From Gammaproteobacteria bacterium (GTDB lineage Bacteria > Pseudomonadota > Gammaproteobacteria > Pseudomonadales > Cellvibrionaceae), in contig JAGKWO010000014.1 in the NCBI GenBank assembly GCA_021151835.1, forward strand, positions 43,102 to 107,101: a DNA stretch of 64,000 nucleotides, given 5' to 3'. Position 1 is the stretch's first letter. The number at the start of each line of letters is the position of its first letter. Both the position numbers and the translations under genes were made by a program. Under the pieces are notes generated by a model. That model had not been told where the DNA came from. It saw nothing but the letters and a program-made list of their open reading frames with translations, and ran no database searches. Below, piece after piece: positions 10,049 to 19,067 of the stretch.

Positions 10049-11547
10049 ACCATGGCATCCTGGCTCCTATCGTTCTGCCGTTAATCACGGCGATTTTGCT
10101 GGTTTTGTTATCCGGGCGGCGCAGCCTGATCCGCAGTATCAGCCTGTTGTCCGCTGCGGCGTCGCTGGGGGTTTGCACCTGGTTATTGATGCAAGCCGCC
10201 GATGGCCAGATCCGCCTCTATGCACCGGGCAACTGGCTGCCGCCATTTGGCATCTTGCTAGTGCTGGATCGCCTCAGCGCATTGATGTTACTGGTAACCG
10301 CCGTGCTGGCATTCTTCAGCCTTGCCTACGCCGTGCGCGGCCACGACGCGCCGGGCGACAAGCTCCACGCCATGGTGCACTTCCTGCTGGTGGGGGTGAA
10401 TGGTGCTTTCCTGACCGGTGATTTGTTCAACCTTTTCGTATTTTTTGAAATCCTGCTGATCTCGTCTTATGGCTTGCTGTTGCACGGTCGTGGTGTCGAA
10501 CGCGCGCGCGCCGGATTGCACTATGTCATCGTCAACCTGGTTGGCTCCGCGTTATTCCTGATGGGCGTTTCGGCGCTCTACGGGGTGACCGGCTCGCTCA
10601 ATATGGCTGACCTCGGCGATAAGATCGCCAACCTTGATCCCGTCGATGCACCCCTGGCCGCAACTGCCGGCGTGTTGTTGCTAGTCGTGTTTGGATTGAA
10701 AGCCGCCATGGCGCCGCTGTATTTCTGGTTGCCCCGCGCTTACGCGGCAGCGAGCGCACCGGTTGCGGCGATGTTTGCGATTATGACCAAAGTGGGTGTC
10801 TACGCGATTGTGCGGGTTTACACGCAGATCTTCGGTGAAAGTGCCGGAGTCCTGGCGAATTTTGCCTGGTGGTGGCTGTGGCCGATTGCGTTGGTAACCC
10901 TGGCGCTGGGGTTGCTCGGTTCGCTCGCCGCACGCGAATTGCGCGTGCAAATCGCCTATCTGGTGATTGTTTCGGTAGGTACTTTGCTCGCCGGTATTGC
11001 CCTTGATCGCGAGGCCGGGTTGGCGGCGAGCCTCTACTATCTTGTCCATTCCACACTGATTTGCGGCGCCCTGTTCTTACTGGCAGATTTAATCCTGCGC
11101 CAGCGCGGTGAAGTCCTCGATCATATCGGCGAAGGCCCGCGCCTGCGCCAATCCGCCTTATTGGGCGTATTGTTTTTTATCGCCGCCATGGCGGTAGCCG
11201 GGCTGCCACCGTTTAGCGGATTTATCGGCAAACTGCTGTTGCTCAATGCCGCAGGAGTACAAGCCGATGCGGTAATCCTGTGGCTGATCGTGCTGGGCGG
11301 TAGCCTGATCACGCTGATCGCCCTTAGCCGCTCCGGTTCGATGATTTTCTGGCAGACCACCGCGCAGGTAGAATCCGCGCCCGCTGCCGACAAAGGCGCA
11401 TTGCTTGCGGTCATTGGACTACTGGGCTGTGTCGGCGCGGTGACCTTCCTCGCTGGCCCGCTACTTGATTACACCTTTGCGGTCGCGCAGCAACTGCGGG
11501 AACCGGGTGCTTACCTGCAAGCGATGCAGCAATTCCGTGTGCGATAG
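10045..11547 (+). CDS. mrpD: Mrp antiporter subunit D (ND2/NuoN-like)
   Basis: 500 residues of multi-spanning membrane protein with the Complex I-like antiporter core: conserved Glu in the NLFVFFEILLISSYGLL region and Lys in the LKAAMAPLYFWLP region. The start is a TTG overlapping the mrpC stop (TTGA), supported by position and by the homologous N-terminus. With MrpA it forms the ion-translocating core. Confidence 0.93.
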   Translation: MNHGILAPIVLPLITAILLVLLSGRRSLIRSISLLSAAASLGVCTWLLMQAADGQIRLYAPGNWLPPFGILLVLDRLSALMLLVTAVLAFFSLAYAVRGHDAPGDKLHAMVHFLLVGVNGAFLTGDLFNLFVFFEILLISSYGLLLHGRGVERARAGLHYVIVNLVGSALFLMGVSALYGVTGSLNMADLGDKIANLDPVDAPLAATAGVLLLVVFGLKAAMAPLYFWLPRAYAAASAPVAAMFAIMTKVGVYAIVRVYTQIFGESAGVLANFAWWWLWPIALVTLALGLLGSLAARELRVQIAYLVIVSVGTLLAGIALDREAGLAASLYYLVHSTLICGALFLLADLILRQRGEVLDHIGEGPRLRQSALLGVLFFIAAMAVAGLPPFSGFIGKLLLLNAAGVQADAVILWLIVLGGSLITLIALSRSGSMIFWQTTAQVESAPAADKGALLAVIGLLGCVGAVTFLAGPLLDYTFAVAQQLREPGAYLQAMQQFRVR

Positions 11548-11557
11548 GGGAAAGCCT

Positions 11558-12127
11558 ATGAATCCTGAGTCGAGCCCAAACCAAACCTCTGACCAAAACC
11601 CGGACCTGCGCCCGGTAACGGACGAAAACCCGCTCAAACCGCGCCGCTGGTTTCCCCACAAGGCGCTCAGCGTTTACATGGTCATCGTCTGGTTGCTGCT
11701 CAATAACAGCATCAGCCCCGGCCATATTGTGCTCGGCGCTTTCCTTGGCTGGTTGATTCCCTGGGTAACCCAGGCGTTTTGGCCGGAGGTCCTGCATATT
11801 CGCAAACCGCTGCTGGTGCTGAAAATGGCTGCCATCATTTTTTACGACATCATCATCGCTAACCTGGTCCTTGCGGTGCGCATCCTCGGGTCGGTCAATA
11901 ACTTGCAACCGGCATTTGTAAAAGTCCCGCTCGACATCGACCACGATTTCACCATCGCACTGCTCGCCAGCATTATTTCGCTCACGCCCGGCACGGTATC
12001 CGCCGATGTGAACAAAGAAGGCGGTTATTTATTACTGCATTGCCTGCACGTCGCCGATCCGGAGGCGGAAATCCGCCTGGTCAAAGACCGCTACGAAGCC
12101 CCGCTCAAGGAGATATTCGAATGCTAA
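11558..12127 (+). CDS. mrpE: Mrp antiporter subunit E
   Basis: 189 residues. The conserved MrpE C-terminal cytoplasmic part carries SLTPGTVSADV, followed by a region ending PLKEIFEC. ATG 11558 is chosen because it follows the mrpD stop by 10 bp, with the purines GGGGAAAG upstream. An in-frame start at 11465 would lie deep inside mrpD and add 31 unrelated residues. The N-terminal 30 residues are rich in Asn and Pro and precede the first membrane helix. The stop overlaps mrpF by seven bases. Confidence 0.93.
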   Translation: MNPESSPNQTSDQNPDLRPVTDENPLKPRRWFPHKALSVYMVIVWLLLNNSISPGHIVLGAFLGWLIPWVTQAFWPEVLHIRKPLLVLKMAAIIFYDIIIANLVLAVRILGSVNNLQPAFVKVPLDIDHDFTIALLASIISLTPGTVSADVNKEGGYLLLHCLHVADPEAEIRLVKDRYEAPLKEIFEC

Positions 12128-12390
12128 CTACCGCTGTGGGTATCGCCATGTTTATGTTTGCCGTTGCCATTGCACTGAATATGCGCCGGCTGGTGATCGG
12201 CCCGTCGTTGCCGGACCGCATAGTCGCGCTCGACACCATGTACATCAACACCATTGCGCTGCTGGTGTTGTTCGGGATTTACCAGGGCAGCATGTTGTAT
12301 TTCGAAGCGGCGTTGCTGATTGCGATCATGGGTTTTATCGGCACGGTGGCGTTGTCCAAATATTTATTGCGCGGCGATATCATCGAATAG
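12121..12390 (+). CDS. mrpF: Mrp antiporter subunit F
   Basis: 89 residues with three hydrophobic helices and the MrpF signature IGPSLPDRIVALD. ATG 12121 lies inside the last codons of mrpE (ATGCTAA), the usual tight coupling of mrp operons. An upstream ORF extension from 12040 is out of keeping with the family. Confidence 0.93.
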   Translation: MLTTAVGIAMFMFAVAIALNMRRLVIGPSLPDRIVALDTMYINTIALLVLFGIYQGSMLYFEAALLIAIMGFIGTVALSKYLLRGDIIE

Positions 12391-12400
12391 GAAAACCAAC

Positions 12401-12724
12401 ATGTGGGTTGAATATCTCGTCAGTTTTTTCGTCCTCGCCGGTGCCGCATTCGCGCTGATCGGCTCAATTGGCCTGGCGCGTTTGCCGGATTTTTACATGC
12501 GCCTGCACGGCCCGGCCAAAGCAACAACCCTCGGCGTTGGCGGCGTCATCGCCGGCTCGGTGATATTCTTTTCCACCCGCAGCGACGGATTAAGTTTGCA
12601 CGAATTGCTAATCGCCTTATTCCTGTTTATCACCGCGCCGGTCAGCGCCCACATCGCCGCCAAAGCTGCACTGCATTTAAAACTGGAGGCAGTGGAGCGG
12701 ACGCGCAATAAGCCGTGGGAATAG
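12401..12724 (+). CDS. mrpG: Mrp antiporter subunit G
   Basis: 107 residues with three membrane helices and the MrpG signature ARLPDFYMRLHGPAKATTLG. ATG 12401 is preceded by AGGAAAA and follows mrpF by 10 bp. It is the last gene of the A/B-C-D-E-F-G operon, so the complex is complete. Confidence 0.93.
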   Translation: MWVEYLVSFFVLAGAAFALIGSIGLARLPDFYMRLHGPAKATTLGVGGVIAGSVIFFSTRSDGLSLHELLIALFLFITAPVSAHIAAKAALHLKLEAVERTRNKPWE

Positions 12725-12765
12725 AGTTTTAAGAAAATAAATGAACCGCATAAGGAATTCAGGAT

Positions 12766-13260
12766 ATGAACAATTTGGTTGGCAAGGCGTTAGGTTTCAT
12801 CATGGCGCACAGTGCCTTGATTGGTAGTAGCTTGGAAAAGGGCCAACTGATGGTTCCTTATATTGTTATCGAAAAAGACGGGCATAGAACGTCCACCGAA
12901 TTTGAGGCAGACACGCAGGGTGAGGCAGTAGAAAAAGCCAGTAATGCGTTTAAAAAATTAATGCTTAATTCGGACCTGATCGCTTTTGCTCAGGAAGGCC
13001 TTGTGACCTTGGAGAGCGGGGAAAAACAGGATGTTTATTTTTTTAAAGTATGGACCCACGGAATGAATGAACCTTTGGAAGCTTATCAAATGTTCAATCC
13101 CATTCCGTTTTCGTTAGTGGGCAATGTTCAAATATTAAATTTTCCAGAGTCAGGCCTTGATCTGGATAAGGCCGAGGAGTTTGCAGAAAATTTGAATGTT
13201 GGAATTGAATCGCATCGGACAGCGGGTGCTTTATGGATGGGCTGGTTCACCAATAACTAG
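12766..13260 (+). CDS. Hypothetical protein, 164 residues
   Basis: A family is not recognised. The start at ATG 12766 follows AAGGAATTCAGGAT. The first 30 residues are mildly hydrophobic (GFIMAHSALIGSS); the rest is a soluble alpha/beta-looking protein with an acidic helix (DLDKAEEFAENLN). It lacks a clear signal peptide. It stands 41 bp after mrpG and 31 bp before a VOC-family gene, so it could be read through from the mrp operon, but no functional link is evident. Confidence 0.7.
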   Translation: MNNLVGKALGFIMAHSALIGSSLEKGQLMVPYIVIEKDGHRTSTEFEADTQGEAVEKASNAFKKLMLNSDLIAFAQEGLVTLESGEKQDVYFFKVWTHGMNEPLEAYQMFNPIPFSLVGNVQILNFPESGLDLDKAEEFAENLNVGIESHRTAGALWMGWFTNN

Positions 13261-13291
13261 TCTGAGTCATTTTTTACAACGGGAGGCGTAC

Positions 13292-13648
13292 ATGAACATC
13301 CACGAAAAACTGAATTACGTCGAATTTGCCGCGCATGATTTGCAAGCGACCAAAACATTTTTCGCGGCTGTGTTTGGTTGGGAATTTGTGGATTACGGCC
13401 CGGAATATACAGCCTTCTCCAATCAGGGACTGGATGGTGGATTTTATAAAGCTGACCTGAGCACGAAATCAGAAAGTGGCGGCGCTCTATTAGTCTTTTA
13501 CAGCGAAAACATTCAAGCCACCTTGAAGAAAGTCACCGCTAACAAAGGCACAATCATTCGCCCGATTTTTGGATTCCCCGGCGGTTTTCGCTTTCATTTT
13601 ACCGAGCCAAGCGGCAATGAATTTGCAGTCTGGTCGGAAGCAAATTGA
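13292..13648 (+). CDS. VOC-family (glyoxalase/bleomycin-resistance fold) protein
   Basis: 118 residues with the beta-alpha-beta-beta-beta pattern of the vicinal oxygen chelate fold: YVEFAAHDLQATKTFFAAVFGWEF at the N-terminus (in two halves) and FTEPSGNEFAVWSE at the C-terminus, with metal-ligand-like His/Glu positions. Substrate unknown; members are lyases, dioxygenases or drug-binding proteins. ATG 13292 follows GGGAGG, a strong ribosome site, so the upstream in-frame start at 13196 inside the previous gene is rejected. A hairpin with T-rich tail follows. Confidence 0.85.
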   Translation: MNIHEKLNYVEFAAHDLQATKTFFAAVFGWEFVDYGPEYTAFSNQGLDGGFYKADLSTKSESGGALLVFYSENIQATLKKVTANKGTIIRPIFGFPGGFRFHFTEPSGNEFAVWSEAN

Positions 13649-13650
13649 TT

Positions 13651-13691
13651 ACGGTTACATAATTAAAATGAAAATAGTGTAACCGTTTTTA
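13651..13691 (+). terminator. Probable rho-independent terminator
   Basis: A 9-bp stem (acggttaca / tgtaaccgt) with an 18-base loop is followed by tttttatt, three bases after the VOC gene stop. The large loop lowers confidence. Confidence 0.6.
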
Positions 13692-14039
13692 TTCTGATAA
13701 TTAGACTGTCCATCATCAAAAATTGCTATTTTGACGATTTCCTAACTTGACGATTTCCCAGCAGGCGCGCACTATGGCCGCCTCGGGAATTTCCACCCAT
13801 TCCCATCGGATTCCGGCGCCAACAACAATAAGGCCGTCATCCGGGATGAGTTGCAGTTGTCCATCCGTGTAAGTCCAACAAGTGCTGCGCTGTAGCCCAG
13901 CAGCCATCGCGCCTTGCGGCGTATCGGTGTTTTCGGTCTTTATCCCTGCTGCTTGCCAGCGGGAATTGTGTTGTACCTAACAACATTTGCCCAATGACTA
14001 TCCGAATAACAACGATATCGCTACCACAAGGTAATCAAC
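13692..14039 (+). other. Intergenic stretch before the second pectate lyase gene
   Basis: No convincing gene is seen. A 63-codon minus-strand ORF (13716-13907) has an unremarkable composition and no recognisable similarity. The last 60 bases should carry the promoter and ribosome site of the pectate lyase gene, with AAGG 11 bases before its ATG. Confidence 0.4.
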
Positions 14040-16166
14040 ATGAACACCAAATCCTTTTCCACAAGGGCCAGCCGCGCTGCGCTTAGTTTCGCGTTAACGT
14101 CAGCACTCGGTTTTTTTGCCGGTGCAGTTCAAGCCCAAACCCTGGGTTCCAATCTGGCTGTAACCGGGCCTGGCGCTGGTGCCGATGGCTCCGGTTTTGA
14201 TAACACCAAACTCGTGCGCGATGGCAACACCGCAACGGTGTCGGTTGCAAGTGGCACCAGCAACCAACGGGTGTCAGTGAAGTGGGGCAGTGCGATCAGT
14301 TTTAACACCATCATCCTGCGCGAAAGTGGCAGCAAAATTACCCAATGGCAATTAGTGGATAATGACAGTGGTACCGTTTATGCGAGCGGCACCGGCATAG
14401 GTGCGGAAAAAGTGATTAATGTGGGCCCGCGCTCGTCCAAAAAAATCAATTTAATTGTGAATGCCACCAGCGCGCCCGGCATTGCCGAGTTTGAAGTTTA
14501 TAACGCAAGCGGTACAGTAACCTCGTCGAGTAAATCGTCGTCCAGTGTTGTAGTAAGCAGCTCTTCCGTTTCCAGCAGCAAATCATCCGTGATTGTAAGC
14601 AGTTCATCCAGCAGTAAAGCGCCAGTAGTTTCAAGTTCGGTGGCTAGCAGCAGTAAATCTTCTGTAGCGAGCAGCGCAATTGTTGTTAGCAGTTCGAGTG
14701 TGGTATCGAGCAAATCCAGCAGCAGCGTTTCTTCAATTGCCGATAATGGCAGCATCAGTGCCGATTGTATTCGCCTGGCAACAAACCCATCGGTTAACTG
14801 GCGCGATACCTCGTTAAAAACCGATCAGGAAATTGTGAGCTGTTTGTCCAAAACATTAGGCAAGCCGGTTGGTTATGGTGAAAAAGCGCTCGGTGGTTTT
14901 GATCCGAACGGCAACAGCAAACTTACCGTCATCACCAAAAATTCCGCTGTATCTGTTGAGCAACAAATCCTGGCGGCAATTACCGGTGAAGAACATAACT
15001 GGATCGTATTTGACAAAATCCAGTTTGCGCAGCCGCACGAAATCGGCATGTATCGTTTGGGTTGCAGCAACCCGACAGTGCAATCGATTCTCGGTTCAAC
15101 CGAAGCCGAATGTGTGAATTACACGCAATGGTGCGCAAAAAACGGTGTGAGCAGTGCCAATTGTGTAACGCAATTTTTTAACACGGCGATGAACAAATCC
15201 AACAACCCGATTCGCAATCCGGTTATAGGCTCCAATAAAACCATCGACGGTCGCGGCAGTGAAGCCTATTTCCTGTTCAGCGGTTTCGCGATTGGCAAAG
15301 ACCAAACCGGTACACCAACCCAAACCGCAAACAGCGTGATCCTTACGCATTTGAATTTCAAAGGCGCGGGCCATACCGAAGACCATTATTGTGATCCGGA
15401 TATGATTCGTTCCACCGGTGCATCGCACGATATCTGGATTCATAAAAATAATTTTGATACCACCGGCGATTCTGCTTTTGATGTAAAAGTCGGTGCTTAC
15501 AATGTGACTATGTCGTTCAACCGTTTGATCAACGTGAAACGCGCCGTGTTGCACGGCTCCAGCGATAGCCACACCATCGATAAACAAATCACCACGACTA
15601 TGCATAACAATGCGTTTATCACCACGGACGACAGTTATCAATTGTTAGGCAATACCTTGCGTCGTGTGCCGTTGTTGCGCCACGGCAAAACCCATATGTT
15701 CAACAACGTGTTTATGAATTATCGCAACCAGATTTTAAGTTTGCGTGTAGGTGCAAGTGCGTTGATGGAAGACAGTGTATTTGTGGTGAATGCAGCGCAT
15801 CAGGAAAAAAGTACCGTTGAAGCATCACTCGCAGAAATCAGCAGCAATTTGTTCAAGGATATTAGCGGTGGTTCGTTCCGCAATGATCGCAACTTCCTCT
15901 GGTTTGGCGATAGTGCATGTAATTTGACGACCACTACTAAAACAACACTGACTGCAACCAATGGTACTGTTGCCAATCTCGCCAGCAATTACACGGCTGC
16001 TTCGCAAGCCACTATTAACAACTGGCGTTTTGCGGCGGGGCAGGATCTGGTGGATTATGTGAATGCAACAGCAGGCAAGTACGGCCAAATCCCCTATAAC
16101 TCACCGCTTGCTGCCGATAAGTATTACGTTCTTGGCTTAGGCAAAACGTCTTGTCAGAATCGTTAA
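14040..16166 (+). CDS. Secreted pectate lyase, PL1 family, with N-terminal discoidin-like domain
   Basis: 708 residues. A Sec signal peptide spans 1-33 (cleavage near VQAQ). A beta-rich domain at about 35-155 resembles discoidin/F5-8 type C modules, followed by a poly-Ser/Val linker at about 160-240. The PL1 catalytic domain runs from about 245 to the end. Its features include HDIWIHKNNFD, DVKVGAYNVTMSFN, LHGSSDS and RRVPLLRHG, the RxPxxR motif with the catalytic Arg. It would cleave de-esterified homogalacturonan by beta-elimination outside the cell, with the N-terminal module probably aiding carbohydrate binding. It appears to be a single-gene transcript, since a strong terminator follows. 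Confidence 0.93.
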   Translation: MNTKSFSTRASRAALSFALTSALGFFAGAVQAQTLGSNLAVTGPGAGADGSGFDNTKLVRDGNTATVSVASGTSNQRVSVKWGSAISFNTIILRESGSKITQWQLVDNDSGTVYASGTGIGAEKVINVGPRSSKKINLIVNATSAPGIAEFEVYNASGTVTSSSKSSSSVVVSSSSVSSSKSSVIVSSSSSSKAPVVSSSVASSSKSSVASSAIVVSSSSVVSSKSSSSVSSIADNGSISADCIRLATNPSVNWRDTSLKTDQEIVSCLSKTLGKPVGYGEKALGGFDPNGNSKLTVITKNSAVSVEQQILAAITGEEHNWIVFDKIQFAQPHEIGMYRLGCSNPTVQSILGSTEAECVNYTQWCAKNGVSSANCVTQFFNTAMNKSNNPIRNPVIGSNKTIDGRGSEAYFLFSGFAIGKDQTGTPTQTANSVILTHLNFKGAGHTEDHYCDPDMIRSTGASHDIWIHKNNFDTTGDSAFDVKVGAYNVTMSFNRLINVKRAVLHGSSDSHTIDKQITTTMHNNAFITTDDSYQLLGNTLRRVPLLRHGKTHMFNNVFMNYRNQILSLRVGASALMEDSVFVVNAAHQEKSTVEASLAEISSNLFKDISGGSFRNDRNFLWFGDSACNLTTTTKTTLTATNGTVANLASNYTAASQATINNWRFAAGQDLVDYVNATAGKYGQIPYNSPLAADKYYVLGLGKTSCQNR

Positions 16167-16207
16167 GCAGTTGATAACGCGCGGTTAACAGAAACGCAGT
16201 AAGAAAC

Positions 16208-16237
16208 AGCCCCGGTGCTATGCGCCGGGGCTTTTTT
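16208..16237 (+). terminator. Rho-independent terminator after the pectate lyase gene
   Basis: The stem agccccgg / ccggggct is followed by tttttt, 41 bases after the stop codon. Confidence 0.88.
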
Positions 16238-16307
16238 ATGTAAAAAACGTGGAGGGTTTATAACGGATTACCTACAATCCACGGTTAAATACCAGTGCAA
16301 TAGCAGG

Positions 16308-16904
16308 ATGTTGATGGACACAGTAGCCGACGCATTTAATGCATTAAAAAAATCCATGGATACCTATTTCCCTGTGGGAGAAGAAACCTGGGCTGCATTC
16401 ACGGCCATCTGTCACTATCGCGAACTAAAAAAACATCAGGTGTTGTATGCGCCAGGTGAAATTCCGTCGTCATTTGCGTTTGTGTATTCGGGTTTGTTTA
16501 GAACCTTCATCACCGATGAAAATGGCAACGAATATAATAAAAATTTTTTCTACGAAGGCACATTTCCCGGTTCGATGACGGCGTTATTGCGCCATGAACC
16601 ATCGCAATTTGCGATTGTGGCGTTAGAGCCAGCGCAGATTATTGAAATTGATTTTGCCGCGTATCGCTCGTTGCTTCATGCACGTGAAGATTTAAAACTC
16701 TTCCAGATTTATTACCTGGAACGCAACTGGTTGCTTGCCAAGGATGCACGCGAAGTGGCGATCGTCCAGGAAGATGCCACCCAACGTTATTTACAATTTA
16801 TTGAGGATTACCCGTTCCTGGTGGAACGCTTGCCGCAGCATCATATCGCGTCGCATTTGGGTATTACGCCGACCCAGCTGAGCCGTATCCGCAAAAAACT
16901 CTGA
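16308..16904 (+). CDS. Crp/Fnr-family transcriptional regulator
   Basis: About 198 residues: an N-terminal cyclic-nucleotide-binding-type beta-roll (KKHQVLYAPGEIPSSFAFVYSG, in two parts; GTFPGSM) and a C-terminal winged helix with recognition helix around ITPTQLSRIRKKL. The family senses cAMP, other effectors or redox state; no Cys cluster for an Fe-S centre is visible, so it is not FNR itself. Start choice: ATG 16308, or ATG 16314 which has better AGCAGG spacing. The longer ORF from 16215 would begin inside the preceding terminator and is rejected. The neighbouring nitroreductase and transporter genes may be targets. Confidence 0.85.
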   Translation: MLMDTVADAFNALKKSMDTYFPVGEETWAAFTAICHYRELKKHQVLYAPGEIPSSFAFVYSGLFRTFITDENGNEYNKNFFYEGTFPGSMTALLRHEPSQFAIVALEPAQIIEIDFAAYRSLLHAREDLKLFQIYYLERNWLLAKDAREVAIVQEDATQRYLQFIEDYPFLVERLPQHHIASHLGITPTQLSRIRKKL

Positions 16905-17047
16905 GTTATCACTTCCATAATCTCCCCCGTGTAATCCCTTCATTTTTCACATCGCTCAATTTTTCAAATCTATCAACCTATGTAAATGAATTCGTGTTAA
17001 CGGCTCTTTATGCTGGCGTTATTGGTCAAGCAGAGAGGGTGAATACT

Positions 17048-17674
17048 ATGAATATTATTGATGCACTGAACTGGCGTTACGCCGTGCGCGAGTTTTCTTC
17101 CGATGTCATTGCGCCTGCACAGGTACAGCAATTACTGGAGGCAACGCGGCTGAGCGCCTCGTCGTATGGTTTGCAGCCGTATCATGTATTGGTTATCCAA
17201 TCGCCACAGCTCAAACAACAACTCGTTGGGTTTTCGCTTGGGCAGGAAAAAGTCGCGCAGTGTTCGCATCTGATGGTATTTGCCGCGCATACGAATATTG
17301 GCGATGCCACCGTCAATCGCTACATCAAACAATTTTCACAAACGCGCGGTGTAAGCGCTGCGCAATTAGCCAATATGGATGAGCATTACAAGGCTGCGCT
17401 GGCAGTAATGGATGCAGCGCAAAGGCAGCAATGGGCGCACCAGCAAGTGTATATCGCGTTGGGAAATTTCCTGACCTGTGCCGCATTGATGAAAATTGAT
17501 ACTTGCCCGATGACCGGTATTGAATTTGACGGTTATGACCGTGTATTGGGTTTACGCGAAAAAAACCTCACAACGACAGCCGTGTGCCCGATTGGAATTC
17601 GCCATCCACACGATGCGAGTGCGCGCGAAAAGAAAGTGCGCTTTGCTGAACATGACATGGTGACGTTGCTATGA
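17048..17674 (+). CDS. NAD(P)H-dependent nitroreductase family protein
   Basis: 208 residues, the length of NfsB-type FMN flavoproteins that reduce nitro-compounds or quinones. Seen: N-terminal ALNWRYAVREFS (FMN phosphate-binding Arg region), SASSYGLQPYHVLVI, and IALGNFLTCAALMKIDTCPMTG (in two parts), with the GIEFDGYDRVLGL segment typical of the C-terminal half. ATG 17048 follows AGAGAGGG, so the longer ORF from 16994 is not used. The stop overlaps the next gene by four bases (ATGA). Confidence 0.9.
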   Translation: MNIIDALNWRYAVREFSSDVIAPAQVQQLLEATRLSASSYGLQPYHVLVIQSPQLKQQLVGFSLGQEKVAQCSHLMVFAAHTNIGDATVNRYIKQFSQTRGVSAAQLANMDEHYKAALAVMDAAQRQQWAHQQVYIALGNFLTCAALMKIDTCPMTGIEFDGYDRVLGLREKNLTTTAVCPIGIRHPHDASAREKKVRFAEHDMVTLL

Positions 17675-18111
17675 ATTATTTTTCATGGCTGGCATTACTT
17701 GCGGGCGCCGCCATTGGCATTCAGGCGGGAATGAATGCACAGTTGGGTGTGTTATTAAAAAGCCCACTGCTATCGGCAGCGATCACATTCATGGTGGCCT
17801 GTTGCTGCGTTTTGATCGTGGTGGCAATCACCGCGCGCCAATTACCTTCGTTGGCCAGCGTACAATTGATACCGCTGCATTTATGGTTTTCCGGTGCGAT
17901 CAGCGCGTTTGGTGTTGCCTCATTTTATTTTTTAATTCCACGTATGGGCGTCGGCCCCATGATGTCTTTTGCACTGACCGGGCAATTATTGGTTGCGATG
18001 CTGGTGAGTCATTTCGGTTGGTTTGATTTACCGATCAAACCCATCAGTTTTTCCAAATGCATGGGTGTGCTGGCGATGGTTGCCGGCATCGTTTTAATTA
18101 ATCGTGCGTAA
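17671..18111 (+). CDS. DMT-superfamily membrane protein, YdcZ/DUF606 type
   Basis: 146 residues with five hydrophobic helices. The N-terminal LAGAAIGIQAGMNAQLG and the C-terminal GVLAMVAGIVLINR are typical of the half-sized EamA-like DUF606 transporters. Substrate unknown. Its start overlaps the nitroreductase stop, so the two are coupled and may act on related compounds. Confidence 0.85.
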   Translation: MNYFSWLALLAGAAIGIQAGMNAQLGVLLKSPLLSAAITFMVACCCVLIVVAITARQLPSLASVQLIPLHLWFSGAISAFGVASFYFLIPRMGVGPMMSFALTGQLLVAMLVSHFGWFDLPIKPISFSKCMGVLAMVAGIVLINRA

Positions 18112-18138
18112 TTTTTATTGTATTAACGGGTGACAAAT

Positions 18139-18873
18139 ATGAGCGATCTGGATCAATTGAATATCAATAACCTCACATCACTCTGGCGAAAAATGGGGTT
18201 AAAAAAGAATTCCGAATTTTTGGTGGATGGATTAACAATTTCCCGCACGTGGCCCAACCGTTACTGGTTTGATTGGCATGCGGATATAAAGCAAATTAAT
18301 GCCCTTGCACCGGTACTGGATCAGTTGCCATTAACTGCTGTTGTCCCGGTATGGGAGGGGGCGGGCGTAGCTGCACAACAACTGGAAATTTTTTTAAAGG
18401 ATGAATGCTTCCGGATCTTATTTACACAACTTGCGATGTACCTGGATTTGCAATTAACAGCCGTACCTGAATTACCGGCGCCGGATATTATCACCGTTCA
18501 GTCCGCAACGGATGTTGAAACCTGGACCGCAACGGCCAGCGCCGCGTTCGGGTATTGGATTGATATCGCTGCAATCCAGGCGATTGTCGATTTGCCGGAT
18601 GTTAAATTGTTATTGCTCAAACAAGATGGGCAAGCAGCGGCTACCGCGTTGGTTTATCAAACAGGCGATATTATTGGCGTGCATTTAGTTGGAGTGCCGG
18701 AACAATTTCGCGGACAAGGTTTAGCGCGGATATTAATGCAATATGTTATTGGATTGAGTATTACCATGGGCGGAAAATTTTTAACCCTGCAAGCGTCGGC
18801 CGCTGGCGAGCCACTTTACCGGCAGCTTGGATTTATCCCGCAGTTTGTAATTAAAAATTACAAACGAAGTTGA
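18139..18873 (+). CDS. GNAT-family N-acetyltransferase
   Basis: 244 residues. The C-terminal half carries the acetyl-CoA-binding motif A, VPEQFRGQGLARILMQY, and the following beta strand/helix (LTLQASAAGEPLYRQLGF) typical of GNAT enzymes. The N-terminal half is poorly conserved. ATG 18139 is preferred over GTG 18130 because the GGGTGA purines lie 7-8 bases upstream. Acceptor substrate unknown. Confidence 0.85.
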   Translation: MSDLDQLNINNLTSLWRKMGLKKNSEFLVDGLTISRTWPNRYWFDWHADIKQINALAPVLDQLPLTAVVPVWEGAGVAAQQLEIFLKDECFRILFTQLAMYLDLQLTAVPELPAPDIITVQSATDVETWTATASAAFGYWIDIAAIQAIVDLPDVKLLLLKQDGQAAATALVYQTGDIIGVHLVGVPEQFRGQGLARILMQYVIGLSITMGGKFLTLQASAAGEPLYRQLGFIPQFVIKNYKRS

Positions 18874-18874
18874 A

Positions 18875-19065
18875 CCGTAGGTTGGGCAAGGCTGCGCAGG
18901 CAGCCTTGCCCAACATGTCCATGTCGCCGATTAAACCGAAAAAAATAATGTAACCCGTTTTTAATTTAAAATAATTTGTATCAATAAATGCAACGTGATT
19001 TTTTATCTGTAATTGATTGCCAATTTTTGGCAATGTCGTGTTGGGCATGGCTGCCCAACCTACGG
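18875..19065. repeat. REP-like inverted-repeat element, copy A
   Basis: Perfect 14-bp terminal inverted repeats (ccgtaggttgggca at 18875-18888, tgcccaacctacgg at 19052-19065) bound a 191-bp element. Each end is itself a hairpin (left: ttgggcaaggctgc ... gcagccttgcccaa; right: ttgggca tggc tgcccaa). It exactly fills the gap between two convergent genes and may act as a bidirectional terminator. Copies B and C share the ends and part of the design. Confidence 0.8.
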
Positions 19066-19067
19066 CA

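Noticed and set aside
11465..11557. Upstream start for mrpE
   Set aside because: Lies within mrpD and adds 31 Cys/Arg-rich residues not found in MrpE.
13716..13907. 63-codon minus-strand ORF with AAGG upstream
   Set aside because: No recognisable similarity or supporting context; could be a gene remnant, but evidence is too weak.
16215..16307. N-terminal extension of the Crp-type regulator
   Set aside because: It would begin inside the pectate lyase terminator hairpin and adds residues unlike the family.
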